A stretch of 64,000 bases of DNA from an uncultured bacterium (GCA_938009275.1 CALLHY010000045.1:29846-93845), one strand, 5' to 3'. Numbered from the stretch's first letter, positions 51,184 through 60,701 are shown. Notes: a model not told the origin generated them from the sequence alone. Program-made: numbers and translations.

Positions 51184-52041
51184 CTATCTCCTCTTTGTGC
51201 TCATTTCCCGATTTGGCATGCTAAGCACAGCACTGGCACGCCATTGATTGGTTGGGGTTCTGCGGAAGGTGAGCACCAAACGGCGTCGGTCTTCAATGGA
51301 TTGACGGTGAATATGCAGGGCAGTAATAGCTGCTACTATCACGTTCTGATTCAAAGTAGGTGATGCACTCTGCAGCTTGCCTTTTGCGCTGATAGTAATA
51401 TCTGCTTGCCGGGGCTTTGGCTTGCGATTAAGATGAATCAACTGGCTAATAACAAGGCTGGTTACCAGCAAAGCCAAAAACACGGTTAGCATGCCAACCA
51501 TGGTTATACTGGCTCCATAGGACAGGCTATCGGCTGTAAACTCCTGATGCAGCTTTTCAATCATCTGCGGAGTGAAGTCCATCGCCTGCAAGGATGTGCC
51601 GTCCCAACGTCTGGATACCGGGTCGGGCAGCCCCATCATCTGCTTCAGCTTCTTTATAGGCATGTTCAGGCTGGCGGCAACTTCATGCAAAGGTGAAAGC
51701 TCGGTAAAACCAAAGTCACTATACTGCTTAGCTAAGAGGGCTCTATATGGCGTAATTCCCAGCTTCGTTAAGCTAAGATCATTCAGCTTCGTATTTTCCG
51801 GCTCCAGTCCAAGATAACTCTTCCACCGGTCAAAGTCTGCCACCAATAGCTTTCTTGCTACTTCCTCCAGTGAGTTTGTATCACTGAAATCGTATTCGGA
51901 CTTAATTTCCTTTTCTCTTTGCAGTTGAAGGCTATCGGGAACTACCTGCTGCAATGGCTCTGCCGGTAGCTCTGTGGCTTGGGCGAACATAGCTCCGGCC
52001 AACAGGCATAGCAACGCGATTAGTATTATATGTCTATTCAT
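51184..52041 (-). CDS. OadG-like gamma subunit with extra exported domain
   Basis: The 285-residue protein has a signal peptide (1-20) and a helical periplasmic region (about 45-170) containing two related segments (LEEVARKLLVADFDRWKSYLGLE, LHEVAASLNMPIKKLKQMMGL). A membrane helix follows (178-201, TMVGMLTVFLALLVTSLVI), and then a cytoplasmic tail with ASPTLNQNVIVAAITALHIHR, the OadG-type tail motif. Usual gamma subunits are about 80-130 residues. It should anchor the transferase to the membrane complex. Confidence 0.75.
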   Translation of the reverse strand: MNRHIILIALLCLLAGAMFAQATELPAEPLQQVVPDSLQLQREKEIKSEYDFSDTNSLEEVARKLLVADFDRWKSYLGLEPENTKLNDLSLTKLGITPYRALLAKQYSDFGFTELSPLHEVAASLNMPIKKLKQMMGLPDPVSRRWDGTSLQAMDFTPQMIEKLHQEFTADSLSYGASITMVGMLTVFLALLVTSLVISQLIHLNRKPKPRQADITISAKGKLQSASPTLNQNVIVAAITALHIHRQSIEDRRRLVLTFRRTPTNQWRASAVLSMPNREMSTKRR

Positions 52042-52047
52042 GGCTCA

Positions 52048-53604
52048 TCACAATGGCATATTCCCATGCTTACGCGGTGGGATGCTGTCTTTCTTGTTTG
52101 CCAACATTTCCAGGGCGCGGATAAGCCGGAAGCGCGTCTGCGCAGGCTCAATCACGTCATCCACATAACCCCGCTCTGCGGCATTATAGGGATTGGCAAA
52201 TTTATCCCGATACTCTTCTTCACGAGCCAGCAGAGTGGCTTTTGGGTCTTCGGATTCTTTGGCTTCTTTGCGGAAGATAACTTCCACAGCGCCTTTAGGC
52301 CCCATCACAGCTATCTCGGCAGATGGCCAGGCATACACCAGGTCGGCACGCATGTGGCGGCTGTTCATCACGCAATATGCGCCACCATAGGCTTTGCGAA
52401 TTATCACGGTTATCTTGGGCACAGTGGCTTCGGCAAAGGCAAATAGCATCTTGGCACCATTGCGGATTATGCCGTTATGCTCCTGCGAAGTGCCGGGAAG
52501 GAAGCCGGGAACGTCTTCCAACACCACCAAAGGGATGTTGAAGGCATCACAGAAACGCACAAAACGCGCTGCTTTGATGCTGGCATCTATATCCAGCACA
52601 CCTGCCAACACCTTGGGCTGATTGGCAACAATGCCTATCGAATGCCCATTCATGCGCGCAAAACCCACCACCAGGTTTTGGGCAAAATTGCTCATAACTT
52701 GTAAGAATTCACCATCGTCCACAATCGGATGAATAAGGTCGAGTATATCATAAGGCTTGTTTGGGTTATCGGGGATAAGGTCGTTTAGCGTGTCACAGCT
52801 ACGGTTGATGGGGTCGGTAGTAGGAATACAGGGCGGGTCTTCCATGTTGTTAGACGGCAGATAGCTGAGCAGCAGCTTTATCAGCAACATTGTTTCTTCT
52901 TCGTTATTGGAGATAAAGTGCGCCACACCGCTCTTGCTGGCATGAATACCAGCTCCGCCGAGGTCTTCGATGGACACAGTTTCATTCAGCACGGTTTTAA
53001 CCACCTTTGGCCCGGTTACGAACATATAGCTGTTATTCTTTTCCATTATCACAAAGTCGGTAATGGCAGGAGAATACACAGCGCCACCGGCACATGGCCC
53101 CAGGATGGCGGATATCTGGGGGATAACCCCGCTGGACATCACATTACGCCAGAAGATTTCCGCATATCCCGCCAGGGCGTCAACCCCCTCCTGGATGCGT
53201 GCACCGCCGGAGTCATTTAGCCCAATCAGTGGGCAGCCATTCTTTAGTGCCATGTCCATAATCTTGCATATCTTTTCGGCATAGGTTTTGGATAACGAGC
53301 CACCAAACACCGTGAAATCCTGTGCAAAGATATACACTACACGCTCGTTGATAGTAGCGCAACCCGTTACCACACCATCTCCGGGATGGATATAATTCTC
53401 CATGCCGAAGTTTGTGCATTGATGGGTTACGAACATATCAAACTCTTCAAAACTATCAGGATCAACAAGTAATGCAATACGTTCTCTTGCAGTTAGCTTG
53501 CCTTTCTCATGTTGCTCGGCAATACGCTTTTCTCCTCCACCCAAAAGGGCAGCGGCACGTTTTGCCTTCAGCCTGTCCAGAGCTTTCTGGTTAGCCATGT
53601 TCAT
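52048..53604 (-). CDS. mmdA: Methylmalonyl-CoA decarboxylase alpha (carboxyltransferase)
   Basis: The 518-residue protein is a biotin-dependent carboxyltransferase of the propionyl-CoA carboxylase beta / MmdA group: KLTARERIALLVDPDSFEEFD, VFGGSLSKTYAEKICKIMDMA, LNDSGGARIQEG, ILGPCAGGAVYSPA, FMFVTGP-like YMFVTGPKVVK, and VLEDVPGFLPGTSQEHNGIIR. With the beta, gamma and biotin subunits downstream it forms a sodium-pumping decarboxylase. The substrate is most likely methylmalonyl-CoA (propionate formation). It is first in the operon. Confidence 0.93.
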   Translation of the reverse strand: MNMANQKALDRLKAKRAAALLGGGEKRIAEQHEKGKLTARERIALLVDPDSFEEFDMFVTHQCTNFGMENYIHPGDGVVTGCATINERVVYIFAQDFTVFGGSLSKTYAEKICKIMDMALKNGCPLIGLNDSGGARIQEGVDALAGYAEIFWRNVMSSGVIPQISAILGPCAGGAVYSPAITDFVIMEKNNSYMFVTGPKVVKTVLNETVSIEDLGGAGIHASKSGVAHFISNNEEETMLLIKLLLSYLPSNNMEDPPCIPTTDPINRSCDTLNDLIPDNPNKPYDILDLIHPIVDDGEFLQVMSNFAQNLVVGFARMNGHSIGIVANQPKVLAGVLDIDASIKAARFVRFCDAFNIPLVVLEDVPGFLPGTSQEHNGIIRNGAKMLFAFAEATVPKITVIIRKAYGGAYCVMNSRHMRADLVYAWPSAEIAVMGPKGAVEVIFRKEAKESEDPKATLLAREEEYRDKFANPYNAAERGYVDDVIEPAQTRFRLIRALEMLANKKDSIPPRKHGNMPL

Positions 53605-53737
53605 ACTTCCTTTTATCTTATCTTGATATTATCTATTCATCGCCATTGTCATTATTTAAACCGCTATGTTTTAGTAAAGGGAAATCTTGGCATATTGGGT
53701 TGATCCTACATCAAACTGACATAAAACAAATGTATAA

Positions 53738-53796
53738 GTCCCTTGTGGACGGCAGATATTAGCCTGAGGCTAATATCTGCCGTCCACAAGGGACTC
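53738..53796. repeat. 59-bp perfect palindrome
   Basis: Arms of 28 bases (AGTCCCTTGTGGACGGCAGA to TTAGCC) pair exactly around TGA. Part of the arm (GGCTAATATCTG) recurs at about 53856-53867. Confidence 0.85.
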
Positions 53797-53892
53797 CATA
53801 ATTACCCGATAGGGTTTTGTTGGGTGTGTCGCCCATTCCTGAGGCTTGCGCCTCAGGCTAATATCTGGAACTGGAGCAATTGCTATCTGCAC

Positions 53893-54057
53893 CTGATGTA
53901 TGCCATGGCGAAAAAGATGCCGGAGCTGGACCTCAGCACCTTAACCAAGGCAGAGATTTACAGCCTTGATCTGCCCTGCATTAGCGTGAAGCGGGCGGTG
54001 GAAGCAGGGCTGCTGGCTGTGGTGCAGGATTATGGCAGGTTGGATAAGTTGTTTTGA
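53893..54057 (+). pseudogene. Short orphan ORF, possible gene remnant
   Basis: A 54-residue frame, MYAMAKKMPELDLSTLTKAE to RLDKLF, has protein-like composition. It lacks a ribosome site, and its longer frame back to 53743 runs through the palindrome. I do not recognise it; it may be the 3' end of a lost gene. Confidence 0.25.
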
Positions 54058-54113
54058 TGGCAGCGGTCTGGTAGGTTGGTGCTACGTCTCTTCTGCAAAA
54101 CAGTGGCGTAAGC

Positions 54114-54929
54114 TTAAAAATTTAAGAGGATTAAGCTAAGGATTAGCAGGCTCCAGAGTAGCAGGTCATGGCGGGTGGCTTGCTTTTTCCAAAACAGGAT
54201 ATCGCTGAGAATGCTGAGCAGCACAATGGAAACAGCCACGCTGGGATAGGCAATGGCAGCGGGCACGCTGTCCAGTCCGCGCAGGAAGAATACGGTGGAT
54301 AGGCGGTTTGGTATGCCCAGGGCAAAGCCGAACAGGATGGCGGCGAGGCTAACGCGGGTTTTGCCGATGATGATGGCGGCAAGAGTGTAGATAAAAGCCG
54401 AAGAGAAAATGAGATACACAAATAGTGGCTCTTGGGCGGAGCCGAGTTCTTTATATAATTTCAAGCTGGCGTCGGTGAAGCCGGAGATGATGAATAAACC
54501 TAATATCCACAAGAGGTTATGCAGGTTTTTAGTATCGGTCTTTATGCCGAAAGCTGCCAGGCCAATAACGATGCCGAGGAAGTTGTAGATATTCAGTCTC
54601 TCGCCGAAGATGATGAGTGCCAGGAGGATAGGCACGATCATGGCGATGCGCATTATGCCCACTGATAGCGATAAGCCATTTACCACAATGCATTTCTGGT
54701 ACACCCAGAAGTTTAGCAGAAACAGCGCTCCCGTGAATATCCCAAAGCTGATATCAAAGACCGGCAGCGCGCTTATGCTGCCACGTAAGCTGTAATAACT
54801 GCTAATACTTGCGACAAAGTAGTTGCCCAAAAAGATGGGTAACATGCTCAGTTTGCCCTTTCTGCCCACCACCATTAGCAGGTTTGCGATCAGCACAGAG
54901 CAACATACGCTTACAAAGAGGTTTAGCAT
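54114..54929 (-). CDS. EamA/DMT-family transporter
   Basis: The 271-residue protein has ten hydrophobic segments in two halves, as in EamA drug/metabolite transporters (first half to about 130, second with FIISGFTDASLKLYKE, LAAILFGFALGIPNRLSTVFFLRGLDSVPAAIAYPSVAVSIVLLSILSDILFWKK). The second half carries the typical G-x-P-x-x-L-x-x-x-x-F-x-R/L-A/G-L pattern. The substrate is unknown. It is separated by 20 bases from the FetB-like gene and runs the same way. Confidence 0.82.
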   Translation of the reverse strand: MLNLFVSVCCSVLIANLLMVVGRKGKLSMLPIFLGNYFVASISSYYSLRGSISALPVFDISFGIFTGALFLLNFWVYQKCIVVNGLSLSVGIMRIAMIVPILLALIIFGERLNIYNFLGIVIGLAAFGIKTDTKNLHNLLWILGLFIISGFTDASLKLYKELGSAQEPLFVYLIFSSAFIYTLAAIIIGKTRVSLAAILFGFALGIPNRLSTVFFLRGLDSVPAAIAYPSVAVSIVLLSILSDILFWKKQATRHDLLLWSLLILSLILLNF

Positions 54930-54949
54930 GTGGAATCAGGGTCCCGGCA

Positions 54950-55714
54950 TCAGGCGATGGGTAAGTGGAACATATCAAAACGTTTAGCTAAGTACAGCCG
55001 GATTGCCAGGTAATCGGTGAGGGTAACTCCGCTGAAGATAGAGATCATGATCATCATCTGGTATTTAATTGCAACTAATGGAGATGCGCCGCCCAGGATT
55101 TGCCCTGTCATCATGCCGGGCAGGCTAACCACGCCAATGGAGGCGATGGTTAAAAGCTGTGGCATCAGCGAGGTTTGCATGGCTTTTTTGAAAGGCGGCA
55201 GCGCAGCTTCCCAGAGGCTGGCACCAAGGCTAAGCCTTGTGTAATATGCTTTCCAGTTGTCGCTAAGTCCGCTTTCGAAGCGTTCGAGGGCAAGGGCACA
55301 GCTATTCATGCTGTTGCCGAGCACCATGCCGTAAACCGGGATGGCGTAGATGGGGGAAAAGACGGGTTGGGGCTTTATTACCAGGATCAGCAGCCAGGGC
55401 ATGATGATGATGCTGGTGGCACTTAGAGAATAAATGAGGATGGGCAAGAGAATGCGGGGCTGAAACTTAAGGCGGCCTTTAAGAGTAAATACCGCATTTG
55501 CAATCATTACCAGCATCCAGAAAAGGGTTAGCCAGAGATTCATCTGTTTGAACACAAATTGCAGCCACAGCCCAATTATAGCGAGCTGAATTACCATTCT
55601 GGCGAAGGCGGAGAAAAGCTGTTTACTTAGCTTCAGTTTCAGGTGGCTGAAGATGAGGAGCGGGTAAAGCAGCAAGAGGGCGGCGAAAAGCAGAGATATG
55701 TAGCTGATGTCCAT
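54950..55714 (-). CDS. fetB: FetB-like ABC transporter permease
   Basis: The 254-residue membrane protein matches the UPF0014/FetB family: FARMVIQLAIIGLWLQFVF, PVYGMVLGNSMNSCALALERF, the loop RLSLGASLWEAALPPFKKAMQTSLMPQLLTIASIGVVSLPGMMTGQILGG, and SGVTLTDYLAIRLYL. E. coli FetAB is linked to iron export and peroxide resistance. AAAGGAGC precedes the ATG. It follows the ATPase gene by 4 bases. Confidence 0.9.
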   Translation of the reverse strand: MDISYISLLFAALLLLYPLLIFSHLKLKLSKQLFSAFARMVIQLAIIGLWLQFVFKQMNLWLTLFWMLVMIANAVFTLKGRLKFQPRILLPILIYSLSATSIIIMPWLLILVIKPQPVFSPIYAIPVYGMVLGNSMNSCALALERFESGLSDNWKAYYTRLSLGASLWEAALPPFKKAMQTSLMPQLLTIASIGVVSLPGMMTGQILGGASPLVAIKYQMMIMISIFSGVTLTDYLAIRLYLAKRFDMFHLPIA

Positions 55715-55718
55715 GGGT

Positions 55719-56384
55719 TTAAGCTCCTTTTACGCTGCTGCTTATTCTGCCTTGCTCCAGCTTCCAGATGCGCTGCCAGCGGTCTTGCCACAATGGGTCG
55801 TGCGAGATGGCGATAACCGTGCCCTGGTAGTTGTTAAAAATACAGTCGGATATGATGCCGGAGGTGCTTTGGTCGAGCGCGGAACTGATCTCGTCTAAAA
55901 GCAACACTTCGGGCTTAAGCTGCAAGGCGCGGATGAGGGCTATGCGCTGTTTTTCGCCACCGGAAAGCTTTTCCGGGCTTTGTTGCAGGTAGGAAATAGG
56001 GAGCTGGAAGGCCTGCATTAGCTGTGCTATGTCCTCTTTACGGTTAGGCAGTTGGCGTTGTTTGATGCTGTGGTATTGCAGTGGGGCGTCCAAAGCTTCC
56101 TGCACAGTGTTGCCTTCCAGATATGGTTCTTGCATCACCATGCAGATTCTGCTGCGCAAGTGTTCGGGGCGGTAATCTTGCAGCTTTTTGCCGTGAAAAA
56201 AGATACTGCCATCATAGCTTTGATTCATGAGGTTTAGTGTGTTTAGCAAACTGCTTTTCCCGGTGCCTGTTGCGCCAACTATCAGGATGCGCTCACCGGA
56301 GTTTACCTTAAGCCTGGCGTTTTCCAGCAGAGTCTTGCTTCCGTAGTATAGGCGGTTTATGTCTATGTTCAGTAGTTCTGGCAT
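55719..56384 (-). CDS. fetA: FetA-like ABC transporter ATPase
   Basis: The 221-residue ATPase has Walker A VGATGTGKSSLLNTL, Q-loop MVMQEPYLEG, signature LSGGEKQRIALIRALQ, Walker B VLLLDEISSALD and switch His AISHD. It pairs with the FetB-like permease. ATG 56384 is chosen, since GGAG lies 5 bases upstream; GTG 56390 would add two residues. Confidence 0.9.
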   Translation of the reverse strand: MPELLNIDINRLYYGSKTLLENARLKVNSGERILIVGATGTGKSSLLNTLNLMNQSYDGSIFFHGKKLQDYRPEHLRSRICMVMQEPYLEGNTVQEALDAPLQYHSIKQRQLPNRKEDIAQLMQAFQLPISYLQQSPEKLSGGEKQRIALIRALQLKPEVLLLDEISSALDQSTSGIISDCIFNNYQGTVIAISHDPLWQDRWQRIWKLEQGRISSSVKGA

Positions 56385-56568
56385 GGGCACTCCATAGCGT
56401 TTAAATCAGCGCAGCAGCTTTGTGTCACATGAGCGTAGTGGCAGGTTATTGTCAATGGATAAAAGGTGGCAAACAAGTTATGTTGCACACGTATAAGAAC
56501 AAAGTTGACAAGTATGATCTACTCAGTAAAGTTGAAATCATGGCATTATAACTTAGAGAGGTATCAAT

Positions 56569-57192
56569 ATGAAAAGAGAAATTATTGCTCTGCTACTGCT
56601 TTTAGCGGTTATCGGTGGTCTGAGTGGTAAAACCCTGCGCTTTGCGGTTGGGCTGGATATGGCGGGTGAGATGTATTCCTATGAATATCCGATGTTCTTG
56701 GGGTATAAAAACGAGACTGCTCCCACAGCATCCGTTCAGCTTGAGCTGGGGAAGGGAAAGCTAAACTATGGCTTTGGTATTGATTACCAGTTTAACAGGG
56801 AGGTGGTTACTCCCCATCAATGGACAAGCGATATGGAATACCAGGGATTTCTACCTATCTACGGTATTCTAAGCTACAGATTTGAGACCGTGGAAAAGGT
56901 GTCGCCAGAACTAATTGGTCAGTTGGGATATAGCGTTGTGGATGTGAAATTTAAAAATGACAATCCATACGAGTACTTAAGCGCTAAAGGCGGTTTATTC
57001 TATGGTTTTGGAGTTGGCTTGAATCGTGGTAAGTTTTCACTTCAATGCCTGTATAGAGTGAACAGTTTTGAGTCTATTTACCAAGTGTTAGAAAATAACA
57101 TATTTGTAGAAAAAAGCAGAACCGATACCAGAACAAGCCAGATAAACGTATCTCTGGGCTATAGGTTGGATCTGAAAAGTAGCTATCGATAA
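56569..57192 (+). CDS. Small outer-membrane beta-barrel protein
   Basis: The 207-residue protein has a signal peptide (MKREIIALLLLLAVIGGLSG) and alternating strand patterns with aromatic girdles (KTLRFAVGLDMAGEMYSYEYPMF, KLNYGFGIDYQF, GFLPIYGILSYRFE, LFYGFGVGLNRGKFSLQCLYRVNSF, INVSLGYRLDLKSSYR). It is likely an eight-stranded barrel. The function is unknown. It has the ribosome site GAGAGG before ATG 56569. Confidence 0.65.
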   Translation: MKREIIALLLLLAVIGGLSGKTLRFAVGLDMAGEMYSYEYPMFLGYKNETAPTASVQLELGKGKLNYGFGIDYQFNREVVTPHQWTSDMEYQGFLPIYGILSYRFETVEKVSPELIGQLGYSVVDVKFKNDNPYEYLSAKGGLFYGFGVGLNRGKFSLQCLYRVNSFESIYQVLENNIFVEKSRTDTRTSQINVSLGYRLDLKSSYR

Positions 57193-57278
57193 AGCATTGT
57201 AACTTACGCTAATCGTCAGCAAGAACCGGGCAATCGCCAATAAAAGAGCTTAGGGATTCTAGCTTGGTATTGTATTGC

Positions 57279-57677
57279 TTAGGTGACAATATGTAGCTTT
57301 CTCAGTATCCTTCGACTGGGGGTAACAAGCTGATAGAAGTATATGCCAGTGGTACAGGGTCTGCCATATTTGTCTTTACCGTCCCAAGTTATCGTTCCAG
57401 ATTGAGAAACAGTTTTACTCCAAACTTCTTGCTCTAATGCATTGATTATCTCTATGCGTGTATCAGTTCCATTACTAATCCTATAGCTGAAACAGGTTGT
57501 TCCGCCCATGGGCATGGGATTTGCTGATGCTTCCCCCAGCCATAAAGCATTATCGTCCGGCGCATCCTGAGCATTAACTCCCACAGGCTCCGGTGCTGTG
57601 GAAAGGGAGCAACTGGCAATAAGCAAGCCTATACAAAGTATTATGGCAAACAGGCATATTGGTGATACGTTCTTCAT
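57279..57677 (-). CDS. Small lipoprotein with FlgD-like sorting domain
   Basis: The 132-residue product has a lipobox (LLIASC) and, after a short linker, almost only a C-terminal FlgD/T9SS-type domain: CFSYRISNGTDTRIEIINALEQEVWSKTVSQSGTITWDGKDKYGRPCTTGIYFYQLVTPSRRILRKLHIV. The WDGKDxxGRPxxxGIYFY core is diagnostic. The sorting domain seems to be the whole mature protein. GGAGG precedes ATG 57677. It sits 31 bases downstream of the PorV-like gene. Confidence 0.8.
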   Translation of the reverse strand: MKNVSPICLFAIILCIGLLIASCSLSTAPEPVGVNAQDAPDDNALWLGEASANPMPMGGTTCFSYRISNGTDTRIEIINALEQEVWSKTVSQSGTITWDGKDKYGRPCTTGIYFYQLVTPSRRILRKLHIVT

Positions 57678-57708
57678 GAATTCTATCCTCCAGATGGGTA
57701 AAATGTTA

Positions 57709-58845
57709 TCATTGGTCATGAAGTAAATGGCTTATAATCTGCATAACGTTTACGCTAAGTCCATAGTTTGTAATCTCTTTATCTTCCTTCGTAATACCAC
57801 CGGGGAAGAAAGAGTAGTTATAAGTAATCGATACTAAATCGCGGTAATGAGCATTGATGCCTATTCCGTAGGTCATTCCCTTTATCTTGCCTTCTTCATC
57901 ATTGTGGTAGCCCACACGCAGGAAAGCGGTGTCAAACAAACCCAGTTCGCCCCCCATGCCGGTTATGAATAAGGGACGGGCATACTCTCTAATCCTTCCG
58001 GTAAGGATGCGGGCACTGAATAGGTTTGCAAAGCTTGATTTTATGCTGTTGTCAATGGAATAATGAGGATTTGCTTTTATAACAGAGAATGCAACTCCTA
58101 TATTTGACCGCTGGTATATGCGAACAGGGGCTGTCCCAAGTTCGAAATCTATCTCATCTTTCAGGGCATTAAAGTTCGAGCCTCCAAGCGCGGCTTCAAG
58201 CTTAAGATCGGGACGGTATGAATGCTTTAACTTTAGTAGATAACCCCAATTGGTGCTGTTGGCTTCTATTCTTCGATTCAGTATATTACTCTCATGTAGT
58301 TGATGGCTGAAGCCAATAGACAAATCTACCATATCGGCAATACTACCCGCATTTGGGTTAAGCTGTCTATACACTTCAGGCAGGTTGATAGAAAAGCCAT
58401 ATGAGTCGGATTGGTCATATTGATTAACTATTTGCGCCTCAAACGAACCATCTGTAAATTGCTGCTCACCATAGTCGATATGAGTACTGGCTTTACCAGA
58501 GTTGGATAAATTCGTAGGGAACAGCAATCCAATGCCATAGAAAGAAGCACTTATCATTGAGCTTTTGTACATCAGGTCTTCGGCAGGATCGGCATTTAGC
58601 TTCATGTAAACATACTTGGTGTTGGAATAACTGATACCTTTATGTAAAGCGGGGAAAGCAGGATTGTCATAAGCATTAAGCGGGTCATTGTGCCAATAGT
58701 TAACCGCGCCTACAGGGTTTCCACCCATAGCCAGGTTTGTCGCAGAAGGTTCGAAACCATTGCTTACTAAACCTAAGTTGGATAAGGCATTTATAGTGCA
58801 GATAGAAAATAGCAATCCAGCGAGGACCATAAGAGCTTTATTCAT
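57709..58845 (-). CDS. PorV/PorQ-like outer-membrane barrel protein
   Basis: The 378-residue protein has a signal peptide (MNKALMVLAGLLFSICTINA), then SATNLAMGGNPVGAVNYWHNDPLNAYDNPAFPAL, the typical start of PorV/FadL-like barrels in type IX-secreting bacteria, followed by regular amphipathic strands to YGIGINAHYRDLVSITYNYSF. PorV shuttles cargo with C-terminal sorting domains. The next gene encodes just such a domain, which supports the link, but PorV versus PorQ cannot be settled by eye. Confidence 0.72.
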   Translation of the reverse strand: MNKALMVLAGLLFSICTINALSNLGLVSNGFEPSATNLAMGGNPVGAVNYWHNDPLNAYDNPAFPALHKGISYSNTKYVYMKLNADPAEDLMYKSSMISASFYGIGLLFPTNLSNSGKASTHIDYGEQQFTDGSFEAQIVNQYDQSDSYGFSINLPEVYRQLNPNAGSIADMVDLSIGFSHQLHESNILNRRIEANSTNWGYLLKLKHSYRPDLKLEAALGGSNFNALKDEIDFELGTAPVRIYQRSNIGVAFSVIKANPHYSIDNSIKSSFANLFSARILTGRIREYARPLFITGMGGELGLFDTAFLRVGYHNDEEGKIKGMTYGIGINAHYRDLVSITYNYSFFPGGITKEDKEITNYGLSVNVMQIISHLLHDQ

Positions 58846-59030
58846 AGTACAACCTCTTTGTTTGTTCTATTTTCAAGAGATATTAGGTAAAGATTTATGT
58901 CAACACTATTTCTTGTACGTAACTGCCACTGATCTGCAATGAACACAATCCCTCCTTGCCAACGCACTTATTTTCCTTAGCTTTATATTAGATAGTTAGA
59001 AATCAATATGCATTACATCCAGGAGGAAAT

Positions 59031-60701
59031 ATGCTGAACGATGCCGATATTGCAAAAAATACCAAGATGCTCCATATAGACGAGATTGCGTCTCAAATAG
59101 GCTTGGAACCCGGTGAGCTGGATCATTATGGCGAGTATAAAGCCAAGATTAGATACAGCACCATGAACCGCTTGAATAACAACCCGCATGGTAAGCTGAT
59201 ATTGGTTTCGGCCATTACGCCTACACCGGCGGGAGAGGGCAAGACCACAGTGTCCATAGGGCTGTCTCAGGCCCTTAACCGCCTGAACAAAAAGAGCATT
59301 GTGGCGATTCGTGAGCCATCGCTTGGGCCGGTGTTTGGCATAAAGGGCGGAGCTGCGGGAGGTGGCTATTCGCAGGTGTTGCCGATGGAAGACATAAACC
59401 TGCATTTCACAGGTGATTTTCATGCTGTGACGGCTGCGAATAACACGCTTGCTGCCCTTCTGGATAATCATATTTACTACGATAATGAGCTGAATATCGA
59501 TCCACGCAGGGTCACCTGGAAACGGGTGGTGGATGTGAACGACAGGATGCTTAGGCATATTGTGATTGGCTTGGGTGGCAGCAAACAAGGTTTTCCGCGG
59601 GAAGACGGTTTCGATATAACACCCGCCAGTGAGATTATGGCAATCCTGTGTTTATCGAACAACATGGATGAGCTGAAGGAGCGCATTGGCAATATCACGG
59701 TTGGTTTTACCTACGATGGCGAGCCGGTGCAGGTGCATCAGCTTGGCTTTGAAGGTGCCATTGCAGCCCTGCTTAAGGACGCATTGAAGCCAAACCTGGT
59801 GCAGACCACGGAGAATACTCCGGCCTTGGTGCATGGTGGGCCTTTTGCCAATATAGCCCAGGGGGCAAATAGCATACTGGCTACTAAGATGGCTCTGCGG
59901 ATGAGTGACTATGTGGTTACAGAAGCGGGCTTTGGCTTCGATTTAGGAGCAGAGAAGTTCTTTGATCTGGTATGTAAATACGGTGGTTTTTGCACGGATG
60001 CGGTAGTATTGGTTGCCACAGTGCGGGCTATAAAAGTGCATGGCGGGGCGAAGCTTAAAGACATTAATACTCCCAACCCACAGGCGGTAACCGATGGCTT
60101 GGTTAATCTGGCTAAGCATCTGGAGAACATAAACAAGTTTGGCATGAAGAGCATAGTAGCCATAAATCGTTTCCCCTCCGATACAGAAGAAGAGCTGAAG
60201 ATTGTTACGGACTTCGTGCAAGCCAGCGGCTTTGAAGCCAGCATTGTGGAGTATCACAGCCAAGGCGGTGCAGGGGGACTGGAGCTTGCCCAAAAGGTGA
60301 TAGATATGGTAGATAAAGATATGTGCAACTACCGTGGTTTGTACGACTGGAAAAGCCCGGTGGAGGATAAGATATTCACTGTAGCCTCGGAGATATACGG
60401 TGCGCAGAAAGTGGATTATACTGCCGATGCGAAGGCTGATCTAAAGAAGATTAAGAAGTATGGCTTCGATAAACTGCCCATCTGTATTGCCAAAACCCAG
60501 AAGTCCTTATCCGACAATCCAGACTTGATTGGGCGACCGAAAGACTTTCTGGTAACCGTGCGAGAGATACTTATAGCCAGTGGAGCAGGATTCCTGATAC
60601 CCATAACCGGCGAGATAATGCGTATGCCGGGGCTGCCCAAGCATCCATCCGCTGAGGTGATTGATGTGGAGTCTGATGGCAATATCAGCGGACTATTCTA
60701 A
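59031..60701 (+). CDS. fhs: Formate-tetrahydrofolate ligase
   Basis: The 556-residue enzyme shows the FTHFS signatures: LVSAITPTPAGEGKTTVSIGLSQAL (P-loop), VAIREPSLGPVFGIKGGAAGGGYSQVLPMEDINLHFTGDFHA, and VTEAGFGFDLGAEKFFD. It makes 10-formyl-THF from formate and ATP, or works backward to yield ATP in fermentation. AGGAGG precedes ATG 59031. A structured terminator follows. Confidence 0.96.
   Translation: MLNDADIAKNTKMLHIDEIASQIGLEPGELDHYGEYKAKIRYSTMNRLNNNPHGKLILVSAITPTPAGEGKTTVSIGLSQALNRLNKKSIVAIREPSLGPVFGIKGGAAGGGYSQVLPMEDINLHFTGDFHAVTAANNTLAALLDNHIYYDNELNIDPRRVTWKRVVDVNDRMLRHIVIGLGGSKQGFPREDGFDITPASEIMAILCLSNNMDELKERIGNITVGFTYDGEPVQVHQLGFEGAIAALLKDALKPNLVQTTENTPALVHGGPFANIAQGANSILATKMALRMSDYVVTEAGFGFDLGAEKFFDLVCKYGGFCTDAVVLVATVRAIKVHGGAKLKDINTPNPQAVTDGLVNLAKHLENINKFGMKSIVAINRFPSDTEEELKIVTDFVQASGFEASIVEYHSQGGAGGLELAQKVIDMVDKDMCNYRGLYDWKSPVEDKIFTVASEIYGAQKVDYTADAKADLKKIKKYGFDKLPICIAKTQKSLSDNPDLIGRPKDFLVTVREILIASGAGFLIPITGEIMRMPGLPKHPSAEVIDVESDGNISGLF

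Larger units (their letters stand above)
53605..54113. other. Spacer with palindromes and a doubtful short ORF
   Basis: About 500 bases upstream of mmdA. It contains a 59-bp palindrome (53738-53796), a small hairpin CCTGAGGC/GCCTCAGG (53838-53857) followed by a repeat of the palindrome's CAGGCTAATATCTG, and a short frame (53893-54057). The mmdA promoter should also lie here. Confidence 0.6.

Noticed and set aside
53743..53892. N-terminal part of a 104-codon frame
   Set aside because: It is read through the 59-bp palindrome and a hairpin; only the last 54 codons look protein-like.
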